Source of the DNA: Avena insularis
Lineage: Eukaryota > Streptophyta > Magnoliopsida > Poales > Poaceae
Assembly: GCA_023614405.1 (NCBI GenBank)
Contig: CM042691.1
Location: 172,394,927-172,458,926 of the forward strand
Reading direction: 5' to 3'
Length of the DNA stretch: 64,000 bases
The position numbers were made by a program, and so were the translations under genes. Below the pieces are notes generated by a model. It searched no databases. It saw only the letters and a list, made by a program, of their open reading frames with translations, and was not told where the DNA came from. Position 1 is the first letter of the stretch. Each line of letters opens with the position of its first letter. Of this stretch, positions 45,565 to 58,122 are shown piece by piece.

Positions 45565-48500
45565 TGTAAGATCCCTCCTTTATAAAGGAAAAGGATCCCT
45601 GTGATTGCAATGCTAGTCCCTAGATCATTGCTAGCATCCACAGTTTAAGATGAAGTACATAGATACAAAGGTCATTTATTACATCCATTCCAGAGATAAA
45701 CATAGTCTTTACAACTCCAAGGCCACAGGCCTAATACAAGAGTTTGATTAAGTAAATAAACAAAAATCTTCATCTTCATGTGCCACAGGCAAACATGTTG
45801 AGTGTAGACTCATGACACCTAATCCTCATCAGAGTAACCTGCAACATCACAAGTTACAGCCACAGTGGGTCAATACTTTGGAATAGTATTGGCAAGTGAT
45901 ACCTTAGTAAAATTTTAAGTGGACTAGATACTATATGCAATTTGGCTAAGTGTAGCTTGGCTTGCTTTGCTTAAAATAGATTTTTGCCTATTAGTTGAAA
46001 ACACTAAGTTTTTCTTTGTCAAAACTTTTCCCAAGGAACCACCAATAAACATTGAGGTCCTTCACCCTTGTTCACCCACAAGTTTTTACTTAGAAATTGG
46101 GATGAGGAGATTCGTGATAGCTTCCATGCCTTGATGCTCAAGTTGTCCATTGCCATGGACTTGGCTAAGTACTTAGATTTTTCCATCTACAGAGGGTGTG
46201 CACTTTCCCCACCAGACTTGGTTTCACCAAGACAGGACCTTTCAGAACCCTTCCCTTAGACCAAATGGATGCGTTCCAACCTAAGATCCCACTACCACCA
46301 ACTGTCCAAATGGCTAAGTTCAAGCAACTTATGTGATCCAGGCAGAGCCCATATTGCCAAGTGGCTGCACTAGAAGCTTCTTAACACTTGGCCTCTAAAA
46401 TCTCTTTGTTCCTGGGTGGCTTACCACAAGTGAGATACACAAGGTAAACCATAGAAATGGTCCTTGTGTAACCACTCAACATAAACCAAACCTTCCGTTC
46501 CACCCAGGTGTTTCATTAACTTAGTTGTTTTATTAGGCAAAACACAAGTCCAAAGGACTTAGAAATATTTTCATCATATCATGTATATATTTCACCAACC
46601 CTTGGTTGCTACTAGCTAGGCTAAGCATGGAATAGATAGTAACTTAACTTAGAAATTCCCTAGCATTTCTACAACTACTAGGATTTCCCAACATGGCATA
46701 TAAGCAAAATATATCATGCAAGTCTAACAAAATATTTCTAATGCTTAGTAGAAAACATAGGAATGATAATATTCATGAAGTACCACTTGCCTTGGTAGTT
46801 GGGAGAATAGCACTCCTCACAATCACAATCACTAGCACCAAAATCTACACAAGAAATGGTAGCCACAAATTACACACAAAACATATACAATCAAAAATAT
46901 ATGCATGCTTGCAAAATGCTAAGTGATGATTTTCAAAACTCAACCAAGCAAGTGCATAGTACTGAATCCTAAACAAGTCAAAAACTTGCCAAACAATAAT
47001 TATTTAACCCTTAAAACAATTCCTAATCATTTCATATATTCAAATAAGCCCTACACAAGTTTCTGCAAATAAAACCTTTTTAACAGAAACTAAACATTAA
47101 ACACATTGCATATTCTGAAAGATTTTGCTCTCCTGATTCCAACGGTATAAAATTTGTCAAAATCTAACGTGGGAATCAAAAGTTACAAACAAAACAAATT
47201 TGAACAATAATCTGATTCAAATTCTGTTTTAAATCTAAACTACTGCCACGCGGCGCTATCCTATTGGCCGGTACCGTTTCGCTCAGGATCACGCTTCCGC
47301 GCCGTCGGATCAAGTTAGATCCAATGCACCAGATCTAAAGAAAACGGGCTGTCCCCGTTCTAATCTAATCCCTACGATGCAGATCTAACGGCGGCCGTTG
47401 CTTTGACCAAAGTCGAGCGGTGCTAGCACGGCGGCGAGCGGCGGAGCACTCTGTCATTGGCGGAGCCAGCGAACTAGATTGCCCGGGGAGGGGAGAGGAT
47501 GCTCACCAGAACCACAGTGACGACGTGAAGCTCAACGTGTCCCTGGCTGGCAAAGGGGCGCTCGGAGTCGTCAGGGATTCCTCGCCGGAGTTCGCGGACG
47601 CGTCGAGTACGGCTGCTCGTCGACGTTGGCAAAGATACAGATCACGCCAGGGAAAAATAAGTAGTGCGTCAGATGCGCGGAGTGATGCTGGTCATGAGAG
47701 TGTCAAAGAGAGAACAAGGCGCGGTCAGAACTAACCAGGAAGGTTCGCCGGAGTTGGAGACGGCGTCGGATTCTCTCGGTGCTCGTCGAAGTTGAAGTTC
47801 TGGATCACAAACAGACGGGCAAAGGGGATCAGGAGGTGCGCAAGTAAGTTGTGAAGCTGCTCGTATGAACCAGAGAGGAAGGGGCGCACGAGATTTACCA
47901 GGATTGGTCGCCGGAGTATGTTCTGTCTGCGGCGGCGCAAGGGCGAATACTGGTAGCCTGGTGGCGTGAAGAGTGTGCAGTGTGGGGAAAATGACCGCGA
48001 GGGGGAGAGGTTTATGTAGCCGGAGCTGGGCGTGGCGTTACTCGCAGAATCAATGGGAATCAACGCGGCAGTGACTGCGGCGAGTAACGGCGGCGTGAGC
48101 GTCGGAGGCACGCGTGATTGACGAAGACGACGACGTGGTCACGGGTCCACTTGTCAGCGAATAGAACAGAGAGGAGGTGGGGTCCTGGCGTCAGCGACTC
48201 TGTGGGTGCGTCCGCGAGTGGAAGAGAGAGAGGGGGAACCCGGGTGGGCTAGATGGGCTGCTTCTGTTGATGGGCTCAAACCCTGGCGCTGGCCTTTTTC
48301 CTTTTCTTTATTCCTTTTCTATTTCTGATTTGATTTTCTGGAATGATTTTCAAATGATTTAAAACTCAATTTGAATTCAAATCTTTTCAGGAATTTTGCA
48401 GTGTGCAATAGTCACAACTCTGGGCATAAAACCAAGTGGTTACTTTGAATTGGCTTGGTCATTTGGAATAAAATAGAATAAACAGTGACATAGCACTTGT

Positions 48501-48784
48501 TTTATATTGGTTTTGAAATGGGTTTTCAATTTGTATTTGCTTTGAAATTTTTGGTTTAAAACTTAGCAATCTAGCAAAACAACCTGAGAGCAATAGGACA
48601 CAAGGTTTGGTTTCATGAACAACAATCTCTCATAGAAGAGTAGCATTTGTTTCAAATGCTGATCACATAAAATAATGAGCTCATATGCTCCTGTTTTTGA
48701 ATTGTTTTTTTAAATGAACTCTATATGATCATGGATGCATGGATGATATGCATGAGTTTGAAACATGATTTTAGGGATGTTACA
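45565..48784 (-). repeat. 5' LTR of element E
   Basis: 3220 bp, uninterrupted. Minus-strand start TGTAACATCCCTAAAATCATG, end GGAGGGATCTTACA. It gives the empty-site sequence for element F (gatac, 47634-47638). Right target duplication cccca is at 48785-48789. Confidence 0.9.
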
Positions 48785-49037
48785 CCCCATGACAACATGG
48801 TTTTGCTAATTCCCAACTTACAATTAGCAAGAATATAAGTATCATAAGATATTCACAATGGTTCAGGTTTATTAAGTGCAAGAAATAAAATGTGCCTTCA
48901 AGTTCGTGAGAGCATTAATTACTAATTTTCACATAGCAAAAATTTAATTTGGAAGATGGATAAAAACATGAATATACTTGTAATGGTGTAACACACCATG
49001 CATAGGAATTTATAGTGGACTCTTTAGAATAACTTGG
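48785..49037 (-). mobile_element. Element D: internal segment, right part
   Basis: 253 bp between elements E and G with no coding content. Removing E joins it to 21223 as a continuous stretch, so it is most simply the continuation of D's non-coding 3' interior, interrupted again by element G. The last five bases (cttgg, 49033-49037) are G's expected target duplication. Confidence 0.55.
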
Positions 49038-52000
49038 TGTAAGACCCCACCTTTATGAGGTAAAGGTCCCTGTGATTGCAATGCTAGTCCCTGGATCAAA
49101 TGCTAGCATCCACAGTTTAAGATGAAGTACACAGATACAAAGGTCGTTATTACATCGTCATTCTAGAGATAACATAGTCTTTAGAACTCAATATCGAAAG
49201 GCTAGTACAAGAGTTCATAACATAAAGTAAATAACTATAAGTCTTCATCTTCATGTGCCACAGGCAAGCAACATGAGTGTAGAATCACAACCCTAATCTC
49301 CATCAGAGTAACCTGCAACATCATAAGTTACAGCCACAGTGGGTCAATACATTTGGAAATTTATTGGCAAGTGTTACCATAGTAGAATAGTAGTACCTAA
49401 CATCTATATGAATTTGGCTAAGTGTAGCTTAGGCTTGCTTTGCTCAAAATAGTTTTCCTTATTAGTTCAAACTAATAAGTTTTTGTTTGTCAAAAACACC
49501 CAAGGAACCACAAATAGACATTGGTGAACTTTAACCCGTGTTCAACCATAAGTTTCTAACCTAGAAATTGGGATGAGGAGATCCTTGATTGCTTCAATGT
49601 CTTTGATGCTCAAATTGTCCGTTGCCGGGGACACAACTAAGTACTTAGGTTTTACCCTCTCAAGAGGTGGTGCACTTTCCCCACAATACTCGACATGCAT
49701 CAAGACGAGACCTTTCAGAAGCATTCCCTTAGACCACCATGGACGCGTTCCAACCTATCACCCTATCACCAACTGTCCATCTGGCTAAGTTCTTGCAACC
49801 TATGTGGTCAAGGCAGAGCACATATGCCATGTGGTTGCACTAGAAGCTTCTCAACACTAAACATATCAAATCCCTTTGTTCCTGGGTGGCTTTCCACAAG
49901 TGTGATACACAAGGTAAACCATAGACATGGGCCTTCTGTAACCACTCAACACAAACCATCATACCATTCCACCGAGGTGATTCATTCACTTAGTTGTTTT
50001 ATTAAGAAAAACACATGTCATAGACTTAGAAATATTCCATAGCATGAATAATCCACCGTTGTTTGCTACTAGCTAGGCTATGCATGAATCATAGCAAGTT
50101 TCTTAACATAGGGAAAAATTCCACTAAGACTACAACTACTAGGATTTCCCAAGGCATAGCATAGTGTATATATTTAGAAAAATTCCATGCAAGCCCTACT
50201 CAAAATATCACTAGTGCATGGTCAAAATAATAGGACAAAATACATGAATTACCGCTTGCTTTGGTAGTTGGGGGAGTAGCAACAATCCTCACAACCACAA
50301 TCGCCACTACCACCAAAATCTACACATAAAATCATAGCACCAAATTCACATTCAAATAATCAAACAAAAATATACATGAATGCATGAAAATGCAATGAAA
50401 TGATTTTTCTATACTAAACAAGTCAAATCAAACAGTACGGAACATAAAGTAATCTATCTAAAGTCTAAACAAATTCAAATTTGCCTCAAAATAATTTTAT
50501 ATAGCCAAAATAAGCATATAAATGGTTCTGCAAATAATCCTATTTTTCCAGAAGCAAAATACAAATTCAAGCCCATATTAATGTAGGGATTAATTTTCTG
50601 AATCCATTGATATATTATTTTCAAAATTTGGCCAAACAGAACTAAAGATATGAACTTTACAAGTTTAAATCTCTAATAGATTCAAAAACAGATTTTAAAA
50701 CAAAAACATGGACACGTGGCCATGTATGATTGGCCCGTACCGCTTCCCGCGGATCAAGAGCGTGGACCGTTAGATCTAAGTCAGATCATGTGGCCTATAT
50801 CCGGCGATACCGATTCTCTAAGTGGTTCTATCTACGGCGTCAGATCCAGATCCTATAGCTACCGATCATGCGAACAAGGATGGGTGGCGCGCATGGCTAC
50901 TGAAGCGGCGACGGCACTGCCGGTGGAGCTCCGGAGATTCTAGAGAGGTCTAGGGGTGGTGCAGTAGCTTACCAGCATCGCACGCTTGCGAGGATGCTCA
51001 ACATGGCCTTGGTTTGGACAGGGGCGAACTTTTGTGGACAGGGAAGCTCGTCGGAGTTGCGGACAACGTCGGGCTTTTGAGAATGGCGACGGAGGCGACG
51101 GCCTGGGTCACCCTAGCGCAATACAAAGGCATCAGAACACGCACAAGGACAAGGCGCACCAGTGAGTCTGAACTAGGGAACAAGGGGCGCTCGATTTCTT
51201 ATCGGAATTGCTCGCCGGAGATGATAGGTGCCTCGGGTGTTCATGCTGGTTGACGGAGTCGACGTTATGGATTGCAATAAGATAAACCAAGGGAATAAAA
51301 AGAAGCGCGAGAACAAGGGGAGCACGATCGCATGAAACAGATGGCACGGGGTGGACGGTGCTCACGAGAATCATTCGCCGGAGTTGCTCGGGCAGCGGCG
51401 GTGCGAGCTCAAATGCTGGCAGCCTGTGGGCGTTCTGGTGATGGGGGTTGAGGGGAAATGGCCGCAGCAGTGTGGGGGCTAAGTAGTAGGCATCAGGGGA
51501 GAGGATTACTGCGGCAATCAATCGAATTGATTCGAAATCAATTGGCGAGGTAACGGGCGGCAACGGCGTGGTCATCGCGTGGGATTTGGGGGAAGACGAT
51601 GACGACGTGGCGTTGGGGCCACAGGTCAGTGGGTGTGGGGTAGGGTTTGCACGCGTGAGAGAGGGAGTATAGGGGGAATGGCCCGGGTGGGCTTGCTGGG
51701 CCGTTTCTGGCGCTGAGCTAAAAAGCTAGCGCTGGCTTTTATTTTTTCTTTTCCCCTTTTCTTTTTCTAAATTGATTTTCAGGAATGATTTTCAAACCCT
51801 ATTTCAAACTTGTTTGAATTCAAATATTTTTTAGATTTTTATATAGTGAACCTTGCATTCTAAAGTGTGACAAACACCTCTGTCCACTCAAAAACACATT
51901 GGTCCTTTTAAAATAAAAATAAAACCATGCCTCATATGTTAATAAATAAAAGGGCATAATAATGGTTTTATTTGGGTTTTTGGTTTGAAATTTTTTGTTC

Positions 52001-52070
52001 AAGACAAATATGCTATGACAATATGAGTGCAATGCATGCTTTTATAATTCATGAATTTTGGGATGTTACA
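49038..52070 (-). repeat. 3' LTR of element G
   Basis: 3033 bp. Plus-strand start TGTAAGACCCCACC, end TTTTGGGATGTTACA. Alignable with E's LTR throughout most of its length, but clearly diverged. The polypurine tract (minus strand AAGGGGGTTAGATT) lies at 52071-52084. Confidence 0.85.
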
Positions 52071-52082
52071 AATCTAACCCCC

Positions 52083-55000
52083 TTAAGATGACTCTCGCCC
52101 TCGAGATTCGGATTGGCTAGTAAATAGGTGAGGGTGATCTTTCCGAAGGTCATCTTCTCTTTCCCAAGATGCTTCTTCCTCGGTATGGTGATTCCACTGT
52201 ACTTTGCAAATTTTGATGGTCTTAGTACGAGTAACTCTTTCTGCCCTCTCAAGAATCTTGATAGGTTTCTCTTCATAAGTAAGGTCACTCTCTAACTGAA
52301 CCTCTTCCAAAGGTATAATATCCTTCAAAGAACTTTCTTCCGTCTTTGGATGACACTTCTTCAACTGACTCACATGAAACACATTGTGAACTGCTGATAG
52401 TGATTCTGGTAATTCAATCTCATAAGCCACTTCTCCTTTGCGGCTCAAGATCTTGAATGGTCCAACATATCTTGGTGCTAATTTTCCTTTGACTCCAAAC
52501 CTCTTCACACCATGAACTGGTGAGACTCTAAGATAAACTCTATCACCTACTTCATAGATGACTTCTCTATGCTTTGGATCTGCGTAGCTCTTTTGTCGGG
52601 AATGGGCTATCTTCAATCTGTCCTTTACCAATTTGACTTTCTCTTCCGCTTCCTTAATCAGTTCTGGTCCAAACAAATTTCTTTCTCCTACACCACTCCA
52701 TAGTAATAGTGTAGTACACTTCCTTCCATACAGAAATTAAAACGGTGCCATCTCAATGCTAGCTTGATAGATGTTATTGTAAGAGAATTCTGTGTAAGGT
52801 AGACTTTCATCCCAACTAGCACCATAGTCTAGGTACATGCCCTCAACATATCCTCCAACATTTGATCGGTCCTTTCTGTATGACCATCAGTCTGGGGGTG
52901 AAAAGTTGTGCTAAATTCCAATCTTGTTCCCAATGATTCATGCAGTTGTCGCCAAAAATGCGAAGTGAACTAAGTTCCTCTATCAGACACGATACTCTTA
53001 GGTACTCCATGCAAACATACAATCATGTTCATATAGATCTTGGCTAACTTAGCACTGGTATAGGTAGTCTTCACGGGTATGAAATGAGCCACTTTAGTTA
53101 GGCGATCTACGACCACCCAAATAGAATCATATCCGGATCTAGTCCTTGGCAGTCTGGTGATAAAATCCATACCAATCTTATCTCACTTCCAATCAAGAAT
53201 AGGTAGTGGTTGCAATAACCCTGCTTGTTTCTGATGTTCCACCTTAACTCGACTACAAACATCACACAAGGCAATATGTTCCGCAATATCCTTCTTGAGA
53301 TTGTTCCACCAAATTTTTTCCTTCACATCCATGTACATTTTGGTGTTACCCGGATGAATAGAATATGGAGAATTGTGTGCTTCTTGCAGAATCAATTTCC
53401 GAAGTTCTGGATCTTGCGGAATGCAGAAACGCTTTCTATACCATAAAGTACCATGTTCATCTTCATGGAATCCTTTAGCATTCCCTTTGCTAATTTTAAC
53501 TTTAATCTCCTCTATTTCCTTGTCCAACTTTTGGGCTTCTTTGATCTTGTCCAACAATGTGGGTTGAACATTCAATGACATGAGATATCCTTCAGGCACT
53601 ATCTCCAATCTAAGGTCCTTGAATTGGGTACATGGATCATCTGGCAATTCTCCCTTAGTAAGGCCATTCACATAAACCTTACGGCTTAAAGCATCTGCTA
53701 CAACATTTGCTTTACTGGGATGGTATTACAAACTCAAGTCATAGTCCTTGATGAGCTCTAGCCATCTTCTTTGTCTCATATTGATTTCCTTCTGAGTGAA
53801 GATATACTTAAAACTCTTGTGATCCGTGAACACTTCACATCCTTTTCCCAAAGGATAATGTCTCCATGTTTTGAGTGCATGGACAACAGAGCCTAACTCT
53901 ATGTCATGGGTAGGATAATTCACTTCATGAGTTTTGAGTTGTCTCGAGTCGTAAGCCACAACTTTCCCTTCTTGCATCAAAACTTCACCCAATCCATGGT
54001 GAGATGCATCACAATAGACTTGAAAATCTTTCTTCAAATCTGGCAGACATAAGACTGGTGATGATACTAGTCTCTTCTTCAATTCTTGGAAACTGATCTC
54101 ACATCCTTTAGTCCAATCAAACTTCTTATCTTTCTTATGTAACTCCGTCATTGGCTTAGCTACCTTTGAGAAGTTCTCAATGAATCTTCTATAGTATCTT
54201 GCCAAGCCTAGGAAACTGCGAACTTCTTTAACTGACTTGGGAGATTCCCACTCAGTTACAGCTGACACCTTTGCGGGATCGACAGCTATACCATCTCTCG
54301 ACACAATATGTCCAAGAAATCCAACTTCATTTAACCAGAATTTGCACTTACTGAACTTGGCATACAACTTGTGCTCCCTGAGTTTCTCAAGTATCAAATG
54401 CAAGTTTTTCTTCGTGTTCTTCTTTGCTCTTGGAGTAGATCAAAATGTCATCGATGAATACGACAACAAAATTGTCAAGAAAATCCATTAACACTTTGTT
54501 CATCATGTTCATGAAATAAGCTGGTGCATTTGTCAATCCAAATGGCATCACGGTATACTCATACAGTCCATACCTGGTGGTAAAAGCAGTCTTAGGTATG
54601 TCTTGCTCTCTAATCTTTAGCTAAAAATAGCCTGATCGGAGATCAATCTTTGAGAACACACGGGCTCCTTCTAGCTGATCAAATAGATCATTGATTCTAG
54701 TCAAAGGGTGCTTGTTCTTTATAGTCACCTCATTGAGTGAACGGGAATCTATGCATAAACTTTGACTTATATCCTTCTTCTCAACAAACAAAAATGGTGC
54801 ACCCCGAGACGAAGAACTTGGTTGAATAAATCCTTTTTGCAACTATTCTCAAGGTTGTTTCTTGAGTTCTTTCAACTCCTCAACTAACATCTTGTAGGGT
54901 CTCTTTGCTATTGGCCCAGATCCTGGTAACAAGTCAATCAGAAACTCCACATCTCTATCTGGTGGCATTCCTGGTAATTCCTCCGGAACCACATCCGGAT

Positions 55001-56542
55001 ATTCCTTCACAACTGGTACACCATCTATGCTAACCCCCTTAAGAGAATTTAGCTTACTCCCTTTAGATTCAAAGTTAGACTTGAACCTAATCGTTTCTTA
55101 TCCGGGGTTGTGAGTGTAACAGTACGATTGGCATAATCTATTACTCCTTCATACTTAGTCATACAATCCATGCCCAAAATTACATCCAATCCTTGGGAAT
55201 CTAGGATTATCAGACTAACTGGAAACTTATACTTTCCAAATTCGATCACTAGATAATGACATCCAAAATTCACTATCATCTCTCCACCGGGAGAGCTTAC
55301 TTTAATAGGACACCCAATAGTTTTAGTTGGAAGTCCATTTTTATCAACAAATGCTCTTGATATGAATGAATGTGATGCGCCGGTATCAAAAAGAACAAGT
55401 GCTGGAAAAGAATTAAGCTTGAACTTACCAGCCACAGCATCTGACTCTTCATAAATTTCTTCCACATTGATGTGGTTCACTTGTCCCTTCTGGAAAGGGT
55501 TGGGCTTGTTGGCTCCTTCAACCTTCTTCTCTGGGCATTCATTTGAATGGTGCCCAGTTTTCTTACACTTAAAGCACTAAACCAGACTGATGTCCCTTTT
55601 TGAAGGCTGACTTCCATTGCCATTCCCACTATGGTGGCTCTTGTGTCCACTCTTGTGGTTCTTATACCTATCATTGTCATGGATGCGGTGGTGCTTGTTG
55701 TCATGGTGATGGTTACTATTGTGGTGGCTGTTAAACTTCCCATGCTTGTGGGATCCAAAACCTCCACTATCATCACCATGGGAACACTTATGAGATGATC
55801 CCGAGTTGTGCTTGTCAAAGTGATGCTTCCCCTTCTTGTTCTCAACCTGCTTCATCTTGCTTTCCAAGATGGTGGCCTTGTCACATAGTGACTGATATGT
55901 TGGTACATAGGCAACAGATAGATGCAGGTTCATATCATCATTCAGTCCCTCGAGGAATTCTTCCTTCCTCTTGGCATCAGTATCAACCTCATCTGGCGTG
56001 TAGAGCACCAGATTGTTGAACTCCTCAATGTATTCAGCCACAATGCGATGACGCTGTTTCATATTGTGGAACTCCTTCTTCAAGTTCATCACCCCTGATG
56101 AGATATGGGTGGTGCAGAAACCATCTTCAAATATGTCCCAAGTCACATCCTCAAGGGGGGTGGTGATCTGGAAGTTATCCCACCATGTTGATGCTGGTCC
56201 TTAAAGTAGATGTGCTACGAATCTGACCTTTTCCTCATCGGTGCAACCAACAGTAACCAAGTCCTTGTTCATAGAGCGTAACCAGTCATTGGCTACCATT
56301 GGATCACTGGTTCCCGAGAACATGGCTGGCCACAACCTCAAAAACCTTGTAAGCATGTCAAAGGCTGGCGGGTTGTTTTGGTTGTTGTTGTTGTTGTTGT
56401 TGTTCTGATTCTGATTTTGATTTGCCATGAACTGGGTCATCATCTGCATCAGTTGAGTTCGAGCTGTCATCAGCTGCTGCATCTCGGGATTGACGTTATT
56501 GTTGTTGTTGTTTGGGTTGGGATCGGCACGACGAGGAGGCAT
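52083..56542 (-). pseudogene. Gag-Pol of chromovirus element G
   Basis: Starts at the ATG at 56540-56542 (MPPRRADPNPNNNN), here in frame with the poly-Asn run, unlike E. Capsid (FSGTSDPMVANDWLRSMN) is followed by a TAA at 56201-56203. Next come a His-rich linker and protease [10 protein letters not shown] with its C-terminal core VILGMDCMTKYEG. The knuckle cysteine pattern is disturbed near 55575. RT survives in pieces, with FIDD near 54440-54475. RNase H ([16 protein letters not shown]), integrase ([16 protein letters not shown]) and the chromodomain-like tail CKVQWNHHTEEEASWERED are in separate frames. It would have produced particle proteins and replication enzymes; now inactive. Confidence 0.85.
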
Positions 56543-56773
56543 CTGTGGTTTCAATAAGGATAAGTAATGATATATAACCCATAGATTCCATGCACAATAC
56601 ATCACATATAAACAAACACAATAAAAAAATACAAGATAAACATAGAGTTTGAACAACGTAAACAACAAGTTTTGGAAAAGAAAACACACTAGCAAGCCAT
56701 CCACATGTTGGATGGTCATTACGACTCGATAAATCAAAGGATGGTAGATAAATAGGTAGTCATGTAGTCATCA

Positions 56774-57080
56774 CTACTCCACCATGTCGACCTCCTCGTC
56801 AACAAGAGCAAGAGCCATTGTCTCCATGGCCGTCTTGTACTCCTCTACACTTGGTCAAAGCCTCAATCTTTGCACGAAGGGCTCTCTTCTGCGAGCGTAG
56901 CCTCTCTATCACTCCCTGCTGGGTCCCTAGATCAAAGTCCTTCGGCTCTATCTCGTCCTTCATGTCCTTGATCTTCTTGTTTCTGTCCTGAACTCTCTTC
57001 TCCTGATTCTTGAATTTCTTGTCCTGGCTCTCGAATCTGGCCTCCATCTCCTAGACGATCTCGTCCTGCTCCGCGAAAAT
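56774..57080 (-). pseudogene. ORF B, C-terminal coiled-coil part (element G)
   Basis: Homologous to E's ORF B: EKRVQDRNKKIKDMKDE and QGVIERLRSQKRALRAKIEA match it closely, and the codon that is TAG in E is Gln here. A frameshift near 56855 shifts the tail; the expected ending DEEVDMVE and a stop at 56774-56776 are present in the other frame. At 57080 the reading switches abruptly into LTR sequence, so the N-terminal half is missing. Confidence 0.65.
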
Positions 57081-58122
57081 CTAAGTCAGATCCTATGGTC
57101 CAGATCTGGCAATACCGATTCGCCAAGTGATTGTATCTACGGTGTCAGATCCAAATCCTACGGCTACCGATCATTCGACCACGGATGGGCGGTGCGCGCG
57201 GCTACTGCGGCGGCAATGGCACTGCCAGTGGTGCTCCGGCGATTCCAGAGAGGGCTAGGGGTGGTGCAGTAGCTTACCAGCATCGCACGGTTGCGAGGAT
57301 GCTTAACGTGGCCTTGGTTTGGACAGGGGCGAACTACTGTGGACAGGGAAGCTCATCGGAGTTGCGAACAACGTCGGGCTTTTGCGAACGGCGACAGAGA
57401 CGATGACCTGGGTCACCCTAGCACAAGACAAAGGCATACATTCATCAATAAAAACATACAAGTCATGGCATACAATATCTACCAAAAGTACTAAGGTTCA
57501 AACACAACTTAGACAAATTTTTGCGAGAAAACGACAAGTGTGGTGGTCCTACTATTGGAATACGTCCCAATTCTCACTCATATGTTAAGTCTTGGGTATA
57601 CTTATTATCCTCACTAAGGTCATTTTGGGTGTTGAACATTCTACACTTGAGTCTTTCACCAAGCTCCTTGATAGCATTCCAGGCTGCATTTCTTGCGTAG
57701 TCAAAGAATGTCGTATACATTTATGAGTTGGTGACCATGCAAAATCCCGACTCTTTGTGGTTGTCTTCCTTGTTTTTGTACAAGTGTAGTTGCACCCACC
57801 AATATTATTCTCCATCATCCATTACTGGAAATCCCTTGTACACGACCTCACCATGTATCCCCAAGCTAATCATGAGGTTTTTGAGTGCCTTGGGAAACTC
57901 CGTCTCACATTCTAAAGTCATGTTCATGTGTGGTACCTTCTTGATGGCTTCGTTTATGGTGGCCATCTAAAAATTGAGATGAGAAAGAAGATTAGGAGAG
58001 GTTTACGACAAGAAAAAAAAGTGTGGAATTTGCAAAGAGTTTCATTTTTTCCTAGTGGTTTCCTTAGTCTAATACAACTTAGGGTCATAATCCTACAGGC
58101 AACATAGTCCTCTGATACCATA
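57081..58122 (-). repeat. Array unit 1 (partial): LTR fragment plus 5' interior
   Basis: 57081-57437 is a piece of the LTR interior (aligning with about 59865-60211). It is followed by 5' internal sequence from tacattcatc to the primer-binding site (58109-58120; TGGTATCAGAGG, one base off consensus). The LTR/internal junction aaggcat|acattc is the same in all units. Confidence 0.8.
57574..57966 (-). pseudogene. ORF A homologue, array unit 1
   Basis: Begins ATG at 57964-57966 after ...ATTTTTAG. The first 81 codons parallel E's ORF A (MTLECETEFPKALKNLMI, YWWVQLHLYKNKEDNH), with a stop just before YWW that is unique to this unit and a TAA at 57721-57723 shared by all units. The frame then continues (FFDYARNAAWNAIKELGE) to 57574. 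Shorter than E's version. Confidence 0.6.

Larger units (their letters stand above)
21224..48784 (-). mobile_element. Element E: complete Tekay-like Gypsy chromovirus carrying a nested insertion
   Basis: Both LTRs are present, each about 3.22 kb, flanked by a perfect 5-bp duplication cccca (21219-21223 and 48785-48789). The 6.3-kb interior (39223-45564) reads on the minus strand as primer site, ORF A, ORF B, gag, protease, RT, RNase H, integrase, chromodomain-like tail and polypurine tract. The left (3') LTR is split by element F. In the first 400 bp the two LTRs differ at six positions (about 1.5%), so insertion was fairly recent. The coding region nevertheless has two stop codons and three frameshifts in gag-pol and one stop in ORF B, so it is not autonomous now. 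Confidence 0.9.
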